A stretch of 64,000 bases of DNA from Vreelandella olivaria (GCF_023507745.1 NZ_JALPZO010000155.1:62001-126000), one strand, 5' to 3'. Counted from the first letter of the stretch, positions 9,234-20,032 are shown. Notes: a model not told the origin generated them from the letters alone. A program made the numbers and translations.

Positions 9234-9995
9234 TCAAGCTGGGTTATCTATATCGACAAAGCGGTGCTCAACCCCATATTCGCCTGCCAGCCACTCACCC
9301 AACGCCTGAACACCGTAACGCTCTGTGGCATGATGCCCGGCAGCAATGTAATGAATCCCCATTTCACGCGCAAGATGGGTAGTACGTTCAGATATTTCAC
9401 CCGATATAAACGCCTGCGCCCCCGCCTCATAGGCAGCCGTTATCATATCCTGGGCACCCCCGGTGCACCACGCAATCCTGTCTACCTCCCCCACCCCAGG
9501 CGCTTCAACCACCAGCGGGGCACGCTGAAGTACCGATGTCATCTGCTGAGCCAGCGCATCAATATGCTGCGGCTCAGCAAGACGCCCTGACCATAGTAAC
9601 CCTTCCCCCAACTCACCATCCAGGCACCCCTCCACTTTCCAGCCATGCCGTCTGGCCAACTCAGCGTTATTACCCAGTTCGGCATGGGCATCAAGGGGAA
9701 GATGATAAGCCAATAAGTTAATATTATGATATAAAAGCGTTTTTATACGTTTTTGCTTCATGCCTGTGATGGCTACCGGTTCGTTCTTCCAAAAGTAGCC
9801 ATGGTGCACCAACACCAAATCAGCCCGCCAGGCAACGGCCTCCTCCAAAAGCGCCTGACAGGCAGTCACGCCAGACATAACGCGCGTTACCGTGTCACGC
9901 CCCTGTACCTGTAGGCCATTAACGGTAAAGTCTTTAAATTGCGAGGCTCGCAATTGATGGTCGCACGCGGCTACTATTTGGTCACGATGATTCAC
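9234..9995 (-). CDS. Nif3-like dinuclear metal-centre hexameric protein (YbgI family)
   Basis: A 253-residue member of the Nif3/YbgI family, which forms toroidal hexamers with a two-metal site. Metal-ligand motifs are VHHGYFW (H64, H65), LPLDAH in the middle and AGHHATERYG near the C-terminus (His and Glu). The family is related to GTP cyclohydrolase I type 2 in fold and annotation, but its cellular role is not settled. The start is GTG at 9995 with AAGGAG seven bases upstream. In Pseudomonas the same gene sits beside algW, as here, where it diverges from a DegS/AlgW-type protease. Confidence 0.88.
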   Translation of the reverse strand: MNHRDQIVAACDHQLRASQFKDFTVNGLQVQGRDTVTRVMSGVTACQALLEEAVAWRADLVLVHHGYFWKNEPVAITGMKQKRIKTLLYHNINLLAYHLPLDAHAELGNNAELARRHGWKVEGCLDGELGEGLLWSGRLAEPQHIDALAQQMTSVLQRAPLVVEAPGVGEVDRIAWCTGGAQDMITAAYEAGAQAFISGEISERTTHLAREMGIHYIAAGHHATERYGVQALGEWLAGEYGVEHRFVDIDNPA

Positions 9996-10133
9996 ATTGA
10001 CTCCTTAATTGATTCGCTGCCTGGCATGAGGAAGAGAACGATAAAGTGTTACCATATAGGTATTGTAAAACTCGCATCGCGTTATCGCGAACCTCACGAT
10101 GATTAAGACCTCCACCCGCTGAGGAATTTTTGC

Positions 10134-11378
10134 ATGCACCGCTTTGTGCTGCCCTATTTATGGCCGATTATCACCGGGCTGCTACTGGCTGCCCTGGCAC
10201 TACTTGCTTTCCCGGAAAAAATACCCAACCCTTTTCAGCAAACTCCGCCACCCACTGTTGAAGCCCCCCCCTCCTTAGTGTCCACCACCAGTGAGCAGGC
10301 ACCAAACCGGCCAGCACCTGAAATTCGCCAGGCAGAACCACTGGCGCGCAATCAGGGACCTACCAGTTATTCAAGCGCCGTCAACCAGGCGGCTCCCGCC
10401 GTCGTGAACATTTATTCATCACGCATTGTTGAGCGCGATCAGCATCCATTAATGTCGGACCCCTTCTTCCAACAGTTTTTTAGCGGTGACGATGCCACCA
10501 CTCATCAGCGCATGCTTTCCAGCCTGGGATCAGGCGTTATAGTGAGTCAAGATGGGTATGTATTGACTAATCACCACGTCATTAGCGGGGCAGATCAAAT
10601 CCAAGTGGCTCTTCGCGATGGCCGGGAAACCCTTGCGGAAGTGGTCGGCACTGACCCTGAGAGCGACCTTGCCGTACTGCGTATCAACCTTGATAACCTG
10701 CCAATTATTGAGCTGGCCGACTCAGAGGGGGTAGCGGTCGGGGATGTCGCTTTGGCAATAGGCAACCCATTTGGCGTTGGTCAAACCGTTACCATGGGCA
10801 TTATCAGTGCAACGGGACGCAGCCACCTGGGCCTTAATGCTTATGAAGACTTTATTCAAACCGATGCCGCGATTAATCCCGGCAACTCAGGCGGCGCACT
10901 GATAAATCCCGACGGAGCATTAGTGGGCATTAATACTGCCATTTTTTCCCGCTCGGGGGGCTCTCAAGGCATAGGATTTGCCATTCCCGCCAATCTGGCG
11001 CATAGCATCCTCAACGAGCTGGTAACGCAAGGACGCGTGATACGCGGCTGGTTAGGTATTGAGGCCCAAGCTCTTTCCCGCGAGCTGGCGGCATCATTTG
11101 GCTTACGTACCCCGCAGGGTGTGATCGTAGCGGGAGTCGTGAGCGGTGGGCCAGCTGCTGAAGCGGGACTACAGCCTGGAGACGTACTGCTCTCAATAGA
11201 TGGTCAAGCTATTATGGATGCGCGGGCGACCATGAGCGATATCGCTTCCGTTCCACCGGGCACTTCGCTACCGTTAACCATTGTACGCAGCGGTGAGCGT
11301 ATGGAAATGACACTGGAGGTTGGCGAACGGCCAGTACCTACCAATGCCACTTCAGGCGAGCGCCAGAGCGGCTCCTAA
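10134..11378 (+). CDS. degS: DegS/AlgW-type membrane-anchored periplasmic serine protease
   Basis: A 414-residue trypsin-like protease with one N-terminal membrane anchor (about 7-26), a Pro-rich linker (about 31-75), the protease domain (about 80-295) and a single PDZ domain (about 300-395). The triad is H148 (TNHHV), D178 (SDLAV) and S252 (GNSGG). One PDZ plus a membrane anchor indicates the site-1 protease DegS/AlgW, which starts sigma-E/AlgU activation by cutting the anti-sigma factor RseA/MucA, rather than DegP or DegQ. The location beside nif3, hisD-hisG-murA is that of Pseudomonas algW. It is longer than E. coli DegS (355 residues), mainly in the linker and C-terminal tail. Confidence 0.87.
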   Translation: MHRFVLPYLWPIITGLLLAALALLAFPEKIPNPFQQTPPPTVEAPPSLVSTTSEQAPNRPAPEIRQAEPLARNQGPTSYSSAVNQAAPAVVNIYSSRIVERDQHPLMSDPFFQQFFSGDDATTHQRMLSSLGSGVIVSQDGYVLTNHHVISGADQIQVALRDGRETLAEVVGTDPESDLAVLRINLDNLPIIELADSEGVAVGDVALAIGNPFGVGQTVTMGIISATGRSHLGLNAYEDFIQTDAAINPGNSGGALINPDGALVGINTAIFSRSGGSQGIGFAIPANLAHSILNELVTQGRVIRGWLGIEAQALSRELAASFGLRTPQGVIVAGVVSGGPAAEAGLQPGDVLLSIDGQAIMDARATMSDIASVPPGTSLPLTIVRSGERMEMTLEVGERPVPTNATSGERQSGS

Positions 11379-11412
11379 CCGCTTCGCTTCCCATACATCA
11401 ATCAGTCTCGCC

Positions 11413-12720
11413 TCAATCTCTAATACGGTACTCCGCTGACCGCGCATGGGCGGTCAGCGACTCTCCCCTGGCAAGCACAGAGGCCACTTTGCCCAATTCA
11501 GACGCCCCCTCTGCAGAGCAGTGAATAAGCGACGAGCGCTTTTGGAAGTCATACACCCCCAGCGGAGACGAAAAGCGCGCAGTTCCCGAGGTGGGCAAGA
11601 CATGATTAGGGCCAGCGCAGTAATCACCGAGTGCCTCTGCTGTATAGCGCCCCATGAAGATCGCCCCCGCATGGCGAATATTGTCAAGCCACGACGCTGG
11701 CGCTTCAACAGAAAGCTCCAAGTGCTCTGGCGCAATGCGATTAATAAGATCAAGCGCTTCGGTTTTATCCTGGCAAAGGATGAGTGCCCCCCGACGACTT
11801 AATGAGGCACGCACAATGCTTTCTCGCTCCAGAGTAGGCAACAGCCGCTCAATAGCAGCCTCTACTGCATCAAGATGAGCGGCATCCCAACTGACCAGAA
11901 TCGCCTGCGCATCTTCGTCATGCTCAGCTTGAGAAAACAGGTCCATCGCCAGCCAGTCAGGATCGGTTTTACCGTCAGAAACCACGAGGATTTCCGAAGG
12001 CCCTGCAATCATATCGATGCCCACCTGACCAAAAACCGCTCGCTTCGCAGTTGCCACATAGATATTGCCGGGACCCACAATTTTATCAACACGGGGAACG
12101 CTTTGGGTGCCATAGGCAAGCGCCGCCACCGCCTGAGCTCCCCCAATCGTGAACACATGGTCCACACCCGCCAAATGAGCCGCCGCCAACACAAGGTTAT
12201 TCAATACACCATCCGGGGTTGGCACCACCATGACAATCTCTCGAACACCTGCCACATGGGCAGGAATAGCGTTCATTAATACAGAGGAGGGATAGGCAGC
12301 TTTTCCACCTGGCACATAGATACCTGCCCGATCCAGCGGTGTCACCTTCTGCCCCAGTAAGGTGCCATCAGCTTCTTCATACTGCCAGGAGCTGGGTTTT
12401 TGGCGCTCGTGGTAACGTTTGATGCGCTCAGCGGCTACGGTCAATGCATCCCGCTGCTGATCCGGCAACCCATCAAATGCCGCCTTTAGCTGCTCAGCAG
12501 AAAGGCGCAGTTGATCCATATGATTTACTGACAGTCGGTCAAAGCGATTCGTTGCCTCAATAACCGCATCATCTCCGCGCAGCCTTACATCCGCCAGAAG
12601 CTCTTCAACGCGCGTCTGCACCTCCTTATCCGAAACACCTTCCCAGTCCAGAAGCGTATCTAAACGCTGATGAAACGCCGTGTCAGCCGTTGAGAGTCGA
12701 GCTATCGTGTTATCGCTCAT
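11413..12720 (-). CDS. hisD: Histidinol dehydrogenase
   Basis: A 435-residue zinc enzyme that performs the last two oxidations of histidine synthesis, L-histidinol to L-histidine with NAD+. The family signature is the stretch from [13 protein letters not shown] to [14 protein letters not shown], with the catalytic Glu-His pair in [13 protein letters not shown] site lies eight bases before the ATG. It is the last gene of the mla-ibaG-murA-hisG-hisD run, 13 bases after hisG. Confidence 0.97.
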   Translation of the reverse strand: MSDNTIARLSTADTAFHQRLDTLLDWEGVSDKEVQTRVEELLADVRLRGDDAVIEATNRFDRLSVNHMDQLRLSAEQLKAAFDGLPDQQRDALTVAAERIKRYHERQKPSSWQYEEADGTLLGQKVTPLDRAGIYVPGGKAAYPSSVLMNAIPAHVAGVREIVMVVPTPDGVLNNLVLAAAHLAGVDHVFTIGGAQAVAALAYGTQSVPRVDKIVGPGNIYVATAKRAVFGQVGIDMIAGPSEILVVSDGKTDPDWLAMDLFSQAEHDEDAQAILVSWDAAHLDAVEAAIERLLPTLERESIVRASLSRRGALILCQDKTEALDLINRIAPEHLELSVEAPASWLDNIRHAGAIFMGRYTAEALGDYCAGPNHVLPTSGTARFSSPLGVYDFQKRSSLIHCSAEGASELGKVASVLARGESLTAHARSAEYRIRD

Positions 12721-12733
12721 GGAAAACCTCGCG

Positions 12734-13387
12734 TCATTCAGTAAGCTGTGCCTGGCGCTGCTTTACAGCACCATCCAAACGAGCCAGTAACGGCTTAATG
12801 CGATCATGCTTCATGGTCATGGCCGCTTTATTCACGACCAGCCGGGTGCTGATATGCGCAATTAACTCACGTGGCTCCATACCATTGGCACGCAGGGTAT
12901 TACCTGTATCGACGATATCGACAATTTCATCGGCCAGATTCATCAGCGGCGCCAGCTCCATGGCACCGTAAAGCTTAATAACTTCCGCCTGTATACCCTG
13001 CTCGGCATAGTAGCGGCGCGCCACATTAACAAACTTCGTGGCTACCCGGCGGCGGGCGTGGGAAGGAGGCAAACCGGAAACACCAGCGGTCATTAATTTG
13101 CAGCGGGCAATATTAAGATCAAGGGGTTCATAAAGTCCCTCGACCCCATGTTCCAGCAGTACATCCTTGCCTGCAATACCTAAGTCCGCAGCCCCCAGTT
13201 GAACGTAGGTGGGTACATCCGTTGCCCGAATCACAACCAGCTTTACATCGGGCAGGTTAGTATCGAACAGCAGCTTGCGACTTTTGCTTAAATCCTCTGC
13301 GGGGGTAATACCCGCATCCGCCAAAAGCGGCAACGTTTCGTCCAGAATACGCCCTTTTGAAAGGGCTAGAATCAGTTGCTTACTCAT
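12734..13387 (-). CDS. hisG: ATP phosphoribosyltransferase, short form (HisG-S)
   Basis: Catalyses the first step of histidine synthesis, joining ATP and PRPP. At 217 residues it is the short form that lacks the C-terminal histidine-binding regulatory domain of E. coli HisG (299 residues). Visible motifs are [11 protein letters not shown], the [10 protein letters not shown] segment and the PRPP-binding loop [11 protein letters not shown]. Short HisG enzymes need the HisZ regulatory subunit, and a hisZ gene lies in this window at 55601-56794. I chose the ATG at 13387; the frame opens at a TTG four codons earlier. It is placed between murA and hisD. Confidence 0.95.
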   Translation of the reverse strand: MSKQLILALSKGRILDETLPLLADAGITPAEDLSKSRKLLFDTNLPDVKLVVIRATDVPTYVQLGAADLGIAGKDVLLEHGVEGLYEPLDLNIARCKLMTAGVSGLPPSHARRRVATKFVNVARRYYAEQGIQAEVIKLYGAMELAPLMNLADEIVDIVDTGNTLRANGMEPRELIAHISTRLVVNKAAMTMKHDRIKPLLARLDGAVKQRQAQLTE

Positions 13388-13415
13388 TGTATCGGCCAAT
13401 GGTTAATAGCATGGC

Positions 13416-14941
<1,526 letters not shown>

Positions 14942-15036
14942 GGGACAGGAAACTCCTTTGGGGGCCATCTGAATAATAGAAAATGAGGAGACATGATAAA
15001 GAAAAGCATCACACTTGGCGATGCTGGTCTGCATAG

Positions 15037-15369
15037 CTAATGTATTGCGCCGTGGCGCGCAATCAGTTCATCCAGCTCCGCCAGGGAGGCAAGTCGGCTT
15101 AGGGGCGCCGATAACCGGATCGACTCAATAGCAATATTCTGGTGATGACAGGTGCGCAACCACTCAAACAGTACGCTTATCGCAACGCTACTGGCTTTGC
15201 CAACACCAGTAAAATCAAAGGCGGCCACCTGCAAATCATTAGTTTTTAACCACTTCATGCCCGCAGCGGCCAACTCGACCGCTGCGTTTATTTCCAGGTC
15301 TCCAGTAACAACGAGCGTATGCCCATTCTCTTGGAGCGAAACGCTAGCCAGAGACAGTAACGGCGTCAC
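15037..15369 (-). CDS. mlaB: STAS-domain protein MlaB of the Mla phospholipid transporter
   Basis: A 110-residue single STAS-domain protein. In the Mla system it sits on the cytoplasmic face of the MlaFEDB complex and is needed for assembly and ATPase activity. The pattern VTGDLEINAAVEL near the start and DFTGVGKASSVAISVL around the STAS loop supports the call. The start is GTG at 15369 and overlaps the mlaC stop by four bases (GTGA), so it is translationally coupled to mlaC. Confidence 0.88.
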   Translation of the reverse strand: MTPLLSLASVSLQENGHTLVVTGDLEINAAVELAAAGMKWLKTNDLQVAAFDFTGVGKASSVAISVLFEWLRTCHHQNIAIESIRLSAPLSRLASLAELDELIARHGAIH

Positions 15370-16025
15370 GCATCGCCTCCCTGCTCCAGCTCTTCAACGC
15401 CGATATCGGGTGACCAACCACGAATAACCGCATCATAGTCACGATTGTTTTCACGCATGGCTTGATCAAACTGATTACGGAACGTCAGCCCCAGGTTAAT
15501 ACCGTTGACGATGACATTCACCACACGCCATTCACCATCAGAGAGTCTCAGGCTATAACTAACCGGATAAACTTGACCATTATTGGCCACCACTTCCATA
15601 TCAACACTGGCCTGGTCTTCATGCCGCTGGCCACGCTGATTATTCAGCACACGCAGCTCGTCATAATCAAAGGTCACCAGTCCCCGGGTATAGGTATCGA
15701 TCAGGGTTTGACGAAACACATTGGCAAACCGGCTGCGCTGTTCAGGAGTGGCATTGCGGAAATAACTCCCCATCACACTGGCACCGATATAGCGGAAGTC
15801 GGCTATGTCATCCAGGCTGTCATTAACCAACGCCTTAAGTTCATCCAGATTATTTGCGTAGTAGTCTTCTCTACCTTCGATTTGGGCCATGAAGGAGCTG
15901 ATATTTTCACGAATCATAGCCTCAGGAGTCTGGGACTGCGCCTGGGTGGCCAACGGCACAGCCATTGCCACAACCGCCAATAAAACAAACATCCAGCGGC
16001 ATAGTGTCATGTTTATATGTTGCAT
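15366..16025 (-). CDS. mlaC: Periplasmic phospholipid-binding protein MlaC
   Basis: A 219-residue periplasmic shuttle that carries phospholipid between the outer-membrane MlaA complex and MlaFEDB at the inner membrane. It has a Sec signal (hydrophobic core about 11-28, cleavage after TQA) and the MlaC family body, including YTRGLVTFDYDELRVL and WRVVNVIVNGINLGLTFRNQF. I chose the ATG at 16025, eight bases after a GAGG site; a GTG three codons earlier overlaps that site. It is coupled to mlaB by overlap. Confidence 0.92.
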   Translation of the reverse strand: MQHINMTLCRWMFVLLAVVAMAVPLATQAQSQTPEAMIRENISSFMAQIEGREDYYANNLDELKALVNDSLDDIADFRYIGASVMGSYFRNATPEQRSRFANVFRQTLIDTYTRGLVTFDYDELRVLNNQRGQRHEDQASVDMEVVANNGQVYPVSYSLRLSDGEWRVVNVIVNGINLGLTFRNQFDQAMRENNRDYDAVIRGWSPDIGVEELEQGGDA

Positions 16026-16082
16026 TACTTTCACCTCATCGTTCCGGGGTGCTATCAGCCAGTGTGCTTTAGCGTTAACCCA

Positions 16083-16547
16083 TCAGCTGCTTGCCATATT
16101 GGATACAAATTGCTGGATTAGTTCTTCCAATACCAGTGCGGACTGGGTGTCTCGAATAGTATCACCATCTTCCAGCATCTCTGGGGCACCACCCACGCTC
16201 AGACCGATATACTGCTCTCCCAGCAGCCCCGCGGTCAGGATAGCGGCGGTGGTGTCTTGAGAAAGCTGGCCTTCCAGGTCACTATCCAACCTCAATATCA
16301 CCCGGGCGTCATACCAGTCAGTATCAAGCTCAATCGCTTCGACACGCCCAACGGTCACACCTGCCATGGTGACTCGGGCACGTGGTTTCAAACCACCTAT
16401 GTTGGCAAAATTGGCCTCAAGCCGAAACGTATCAGTGGGGGCTGAGAGCGACAGGCCACTGACCCGCAAGCCAAGAAACACAAGCCCCAAGATACCCGCC
16501 AGCATAAAAAGGCCAACGCCAAACTCCATGGTTTTACTGCGCTTCAT
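16083..16547 (-). CDS. mlaD: Mla transporter MCE-domain subunit MlaD
   Basis: A 154-residue protein with one N-terminal membrane helix (about 8-27) and a single periplasmic MCE domain (about 38-118), the part that forms a hexameric ring for phospholipid passage. Key stretches are GGLKPRARVTMAGVTVGRV and ILTAGLLGEQYIGLSVGG, typical of MlaD. It lies between mlaE and mlaC in the operon. Confidence 0.95.
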   Translation of the reverse strand: MKRSKTMEFGVGLFMLAGILGLVFLGLRVSGLSLSAPTDTFRLEANFANIGGLKPRARVTMAGVTVGRVEAIELDTDWYDARVILRLDSDLEGQLSQDTTAAILTAGLLGEQYIGLSVGGAPEMLEDGDTIRDTQSALVLEELIQQFVSNMASS

Positions 16548-16563
16548 GAAACTGCTCCACCCA

Positions 16564-17364
16564 TTAAAGGCCGCCGAACATGACGGCGGTTAATACGAAA
16601 TCAAGCCCCAAGACGGCCAGTGATGAATACACGACGGTTCGCGTTGTGGCACGTGAAATTCCTTCCGATGTAGGCACCAGATCATAACCCTGGAATACTG
16701 CTATCCAGGTGACGACTACTGCAAACACCAAACTTTTGATCATGCCGTTGCCCACATCATTGATAAACGAGACGCTGGCCTGCATATTGCTCCAATAGGA
16801 GCCTTCAAAGACGCCCAACCACTCGACCCCAACCAGATAACCGCCCCATATCCCCACAACGCTAAACCCAACGGTAAGGATGGGCAGAGCAACAAACCCT
16901 GCCCACAGCCGAGGAGCCACCACACGGCGCAGTGGATCGACACCAATCATTTCCATACTGGTTAGCTGCTCGGTTGCCTTCATTAACCCTATTTCAGCCG
17001 TTAGTGCAGAACCCGCCCGACCTGCAAATAACAGCGCAGCGACAACGGGAGCCAGCTCACGCAGTAACGAAAGTGCCACCATCTGCCCTAACGCCTGCTC
17101 CGCGCCAAAATCCACCAGGATAGTGTAGCCCTGCAGCGCCAGCACCATGCCAATAAACAGCCCGGACACCAACACAATGGCTAACGAAAGCACTCCAACA
17201 AAATGCATTTGACGGAGCCACAATCTCCACCCTTCGCGGGAAGGTATTCCGACCGCAGACTGTCCAAGGAAAACCCCGGCACGCCCCAAAGCCTCCATCG
17301 CGTCACACCCCTTCCGCCCCAACCGGGTGATTTGGGTAGCACCTTGCTTAAATTTTGACTGCAT
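16564..17364 (-). CDS. mlaE: Mla ABC transporter permease MlaE
   Basis: The 266-residue integral membrane permease of MlaFEDB, with the family core [38 protein letters not shown] and the coupling-helix region [14 protein letters not shown]. Multiple hydrophobic segments are visible from residue 50 on. It lies directly between mlaF (ATPase) and mlaD. The last residues (MFGGL) match the usual C-terminus of this family. Confidence 0.95.
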   Translation of the reverse strand: MQSKFKQGATQITRLGRKGCDAMEALGRAGVFLGQSAVGIPSREGWRLWLRQMHFVGVLSLAIVLVSGLFIGMVLALQGYTILVDFGAEQALGQMVALSLLRELAPVVAALLFAGRAGSALTAEIGLMKATEQLTSMEMIGVDPLRRVVAPRLWAGFVALPILTVGFSVVGIWGGYLVGVEWLGVFEGSYWSNMQASVSFINDVGNGMIKSLVFAVVVTWIAVFQGYDLVPTSEGISRATTRTVVYSSLAVLGLDFVLTAVMFGGL

Positions 17365-17382
17365 TTACCCTGCCCTTGTTAC

Positions 17383-18204
17383 CTAAGCGTGGCCAAGAAT
17401 ATCGCGATAAAAGCTCTCAGCGGGATAGTGGAATGGCACCGGCCCATCCGGCTCACCATGAACAAACTGGCTGACCCGGGGATCCTGATTGGTATCGAGT
17501 GTTTGCGGCGTGCCATGGGCGACGACCTGACCATCTGCAATAAGATAGAGGTAATCCGCGATACTCAACGTCTCTTTAATATCATGAGAGACCACAACAG
17601 AAGTTAATTGCAGCGCCTGGTTCAGCCGTTTAATGAGCTGCACAAGCACACCCATGGATATAGGGTCCTGCCCCACGAAAGGTTCATCATAGAGTATCAG
17701 CTCTGGGTCCAGGGCCACGGCACGTGCTAACGCCACGCGCCTCGCCATTCCTCCCGAAAGCTCTGCGGGTGTCAGCTTACGTGCACCGCGCAATCCAACT
17801 GCCTGTAGCTTTAGTAACACCAGATCACGAATCATCGCATCAGGCAGATCCGTATGAACACGCAGCGGAAAAGCGACGTTTTCAAACACATCCAGGTCCG
17901 AAAACAGCGCACCGCTTTGAAACAGCATCCCCATACGTTTACGCAGTGCAAATAACGCTTTACGTGAGAGGCTATGCACCTCCTGTCCGTCGATCAATAC
18001 TCTCCCACGATCAGGCGTTAACTGGCCGCCAATCAACTTCAGCAGCGTTGTTTTACCCGTACCACTCGGCCCCATGATGGCCGTCACCTTCCCCTGGGGA
18101 ATCGTCATATTAACGCCCCGGAAAATATCGTGCTCTCCGCGCGAGAAGTACAAATCTTCAATTTCTATGAAGGGAACATCTGTCATGGGCTGATTGACCT
18201 TCAT
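17383..18204 (-). CDS. mlaF: Mla ABC transporter ATPase MlaF
   Basis: Cytoplasmic ATPase of the Mla phospholipid transporter. The Walker A loop is GPSGTGKTT, the signature motif is LSGGMARR, Walker B is LILYDEPFVGQDP and the switch His is in VVSHD. I chose the ATG at 18204 (273 residues) with TAAGG five bases upstream; a second ATG at 18186 is also possible. The open frame continues far upstream but that part (to 18390) crosses the predicted promoter. First gene of the mlaFEDCB-ibaG-murA-hisG-hisD operon. Confidence 0.95.
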   Translation of the reverse strand: MKVNQPMTDVPFIEIEDLYFSRGEHDIFRGVNMTIPQGKVTAIMGPSGTGKTTLLKLIGGQLTPDRGRVLIDGQEVHSLSRKALFALRKRMGMLFQSGALFSDLDVFENVAFPLRVHTDLPDAMIRDLVLLKLQAVGLRGARKLTPAELSGGMARRVALARAVALDPELILYDEPFVGQDPISMGVLVQLIKRLNQALQLTSVVVSHDIKETLSIADYLYLIADGQVVAHGTPQTLDTNQDPRVSQFVHGEPDGPVPFHYPAESFYRDILGHA

Positions 18205-18226
18205 CGTCGCCTTATAGTAACGCGCC

Positions 18227-18247
18227 GGTATGTAGCGACTACATACC
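18227..18247 (-). promoter_or_regulatory. Operator-like palindrome upstream of mlaF
   Basis: Perfect 9-bp inverted repeat (GGTATGTAG and CTACATACC) around a 3-base centre, covering the predicted -10 box of the mla promoter. Placement is that of a repressor site; the protein that binds it is unknown. Confidence 0.5.
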
Positions 18248-18258
18248 ACACAGTTCAA
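18229..18258 (-). promoter_or_regulatory. Candidate sigma-70 promoter of the mla operon
   Basis: On the minus strand TTGAAC (18253-18258) and TACATA (18229-18234) are separated by 18 bases. The start would be near 18222, just before mlaF at 18204, giving a very short leader. Confidence 0.5.
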
Positions 18259-18453
18259 CAGCACGCAGTTAAAAAAAACAGTGTTTTTAAATATTATCGA
18301 ACATCGTATCCTAACACCACTCACAGTAACAGATGCAGCAACGGCCGCTGACGGCATATACCTTGCACGATTACAGCGGATAACCGGCAAGCGCTTTGGC
18401 TATACACAGCACCGAGATGTTATTCTTACCTGATTCACTCTTGACCATTGACA

Positions 18454-19455
18454 ATGATGAGACAACCCATGGGCCAGCCACTCTCTACACCCAGCCAACT
18501 GCGTGAAAGTGCGCTGCGCACCCTGCAAATTGAACAGGCCGCCATCGGTGGCCTGCAGGGAAAGCTTGATGAGAACTTCGATCATGCCTGCCAGTTGATC
18601 CTTGCCTGCAAAGGGCGGGTGGTCGTCACTGGCATGGGCAAATCCGGGCATATTGCCGGCAAATTAGCGGCCACACTTGCCAGCACCGGAACACCGGCTT
18701 TTTTTGTCCACCCTGGCGAAGCCAGCCACGGAGATCTGGGCATGATTACTCGTGGCGATGTCGTATTGGCACTGTCAAACTCTGGCGAGACTGCCGAGGT
18801 AACCGCTCTTCTACCGCTGCTTAAACGACTTGGCACCCCCCTTGTCAGTATGACTGGCCGCCCGGGATCAACACTGGCCAAGCATGCTGATGCCCACCTG
18901 AATAGCGGTGTTGAACGCGAAGCCTGCCCTCTCGACCTTGCCCCCACCAGTTCAACAACAGCGGCGCTTGCCCTGGGTGATGCCCTTGCCGTGGCATTAT
19001 TAGAGGCACGGGGCTTTACCGCTGAAGATTTTGCGCTTTCACACCCTGGCGGCAGCCTGGGCAAACGCCTGCTCTTGAGAGTGAAAGATTTAATGCACGA
19101 CGGTGCACGGCTGCCACAGGTTGCACTGGGCAGCCCGCTTCGCGATGCCCTGCTTGAAATCACCCGCCAGGGTTTGGGCTTTACCTGCGTGGTAGATAGC
19201 AATGGCCGCTTAGCCGGTATTTATACCGATGGTGACCTGCGCCGTACACTGGATCAGTTTCACGACCTGCGTGAAGTGTGCGTAGATGATGTTATGACCC
19301 GTCCTGGCAAACGGATTGGCCCCGAAGTGCTGGCTGCAGAAGCCGTGCGCATTATGGAAGATAGCCGTATTACCGCCCTCGCGGTAGTCGATGAACAGCA
19401 ACGTCCCATTGGTGCCTTACATATGCATGACCTTTTGGCCAGCGGCGTTATCTAA
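18454..19455 (+). CDS. kdsD: Arabinose-5-phosphate isomerase KdsD (KpsF/GutQ family)
   Basis: Converts ribulose-5-phosphate to arabinose-5-phosphate, the first step toward the lipopolysaccharide sugar Kdo. The protein has an SIS domain (about 40-180) with GMGKSGHIAGKLA and ALSNSGETAEV, then two CBS domains (about 205-330). APTSSTTAALALGDALA and EDFALSHPGGSLGK are near-identical to E. coli KdsD. The exact start is uncertain: ATG codons at 18454, 18457 and 18469 and a TTG at 18448 all lie without a strong ribosome site. First gene of the kds-lpt-rpoN run, divergent from mla. Confidence 0.93.
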   Translation: MMRQPMGQPLSTPSQLRESALRTLQIEQAAIGGLQGKLDENFDHACQLILACKGRVVVTGMGKSGHIAGKLAATLASTGTPAFFVHPGEASHGDLGMITRGDVVLALSNSGETAEVTALLPLLKRLGTPLVSMTGRPGSTLAKHADAHLNSGVEREACPLDLAPTSSTTAALALGDALAVALLEARGFTAEDFALSHPGGSLGKRLLLRVKDLMHDGARLPQVALGSPLRDALLEITRQGLGFTCVVDSNGRLAGIYTDGDLRRTLDQFHDLREVCVDDVMTRPGKRIGPEVLAAEAVRIMEDSRITALAVVDEQQRPIGALHMHDLLASGVI

Positions 19456-19489
19456 TAGCCTTGCTCAACTACTATTAAATGGAGGCTTT

Positions 19490-20032
19490 ATGGCCCTACC
19501 TGATGCTCTACTTGACCGCATTCGCCGCATACGCCTGTTCGCCCTGGATGTAGACGGCGTCCTGACTGATGGCCGCCTGTATTTTCAGGCCGATGGTATT
19601 GAGATAAAAGCGTTTCATACCCAGGATGGTCATGGGCTTAAATTATTAAAGCGTGCCGGTATTCATGTGGCGCTCATCACGGGCCGTGACTCCCCAATGG
19701 TCAGCCAGCGTGCGGCCTCCTTAGGCATCACCCACGTATACCAGGGTTGTGAAGATAAACTCTCGGCACTAAAAGCACTCTGCCAGCGCCTGGGCATTAC
19801 CTTGGAGCAGGTCGCCTACTGTGGCGATGATTTACCAGACCTGGCAGCCATCAAACGGTCAGGTATCGGGATTACAGTACCCAATGCACCTGACTACATG
19901 CACACCCATGCCGACTGGATTACCGACCGCCTGGGCGGACACGGCGCGGTACGCGAAATCTGTGACACACTACTCACGTCCCAGGGCCATTGGGATGCGG
20001 TGATGGACACCTACCTGCACAGGCATGTGTGA
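19490..20032 (+). CDS. kdsC: 3-deoxy-D-manno-octulosonate 8-phosphate phosphatase KdsC
   Basis: A 180-residue cap-less HAD phosphatase that releases Kdo from Kdo-8-phosphate. The HAD motif I is FALDVDGVLTDG, motif II Thr/Ser is in ALITGRDS, and motif IV is YCGDDLPDL. The ATG at 19490 has a GGAGG site four bases upstream. Its stop overlaps the lptC start by one base (TGATG). It lies between kdsD and lptC, the conserved order. Confidence 0.96.
   Translation: MALPDALLDRIRRIRLFALDVDGVLTDGRLYFQADGIEIKAFHTQDGHGLKLLKRAGIHVALITGRDSPMVSQRAASLGITHVYQGCEDKLSALKALCQRLGITLEQVAYCGDDLPDLAAIKRSGIGITVPNAPDYMHTHADWITDRLGGHGAVREICDTLLTSQGHWDAVMDTYLHRHV

Noticed and set aside
9234-9995. GTP cyclohydrolase I annotation for the Nif3-like gene
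   Set aside because: Family databases often carry this label, but the sequence supports only the Nif3/YbgI dinuclear metal fold; enzymatic role is not established.
18582-19202. 206-residue minus-strand open frame across kdsD
   Set aside because: Antisense to a conserved gene; Ser/Arg-rich composition is what the complement of a GC-balanced gene gives.
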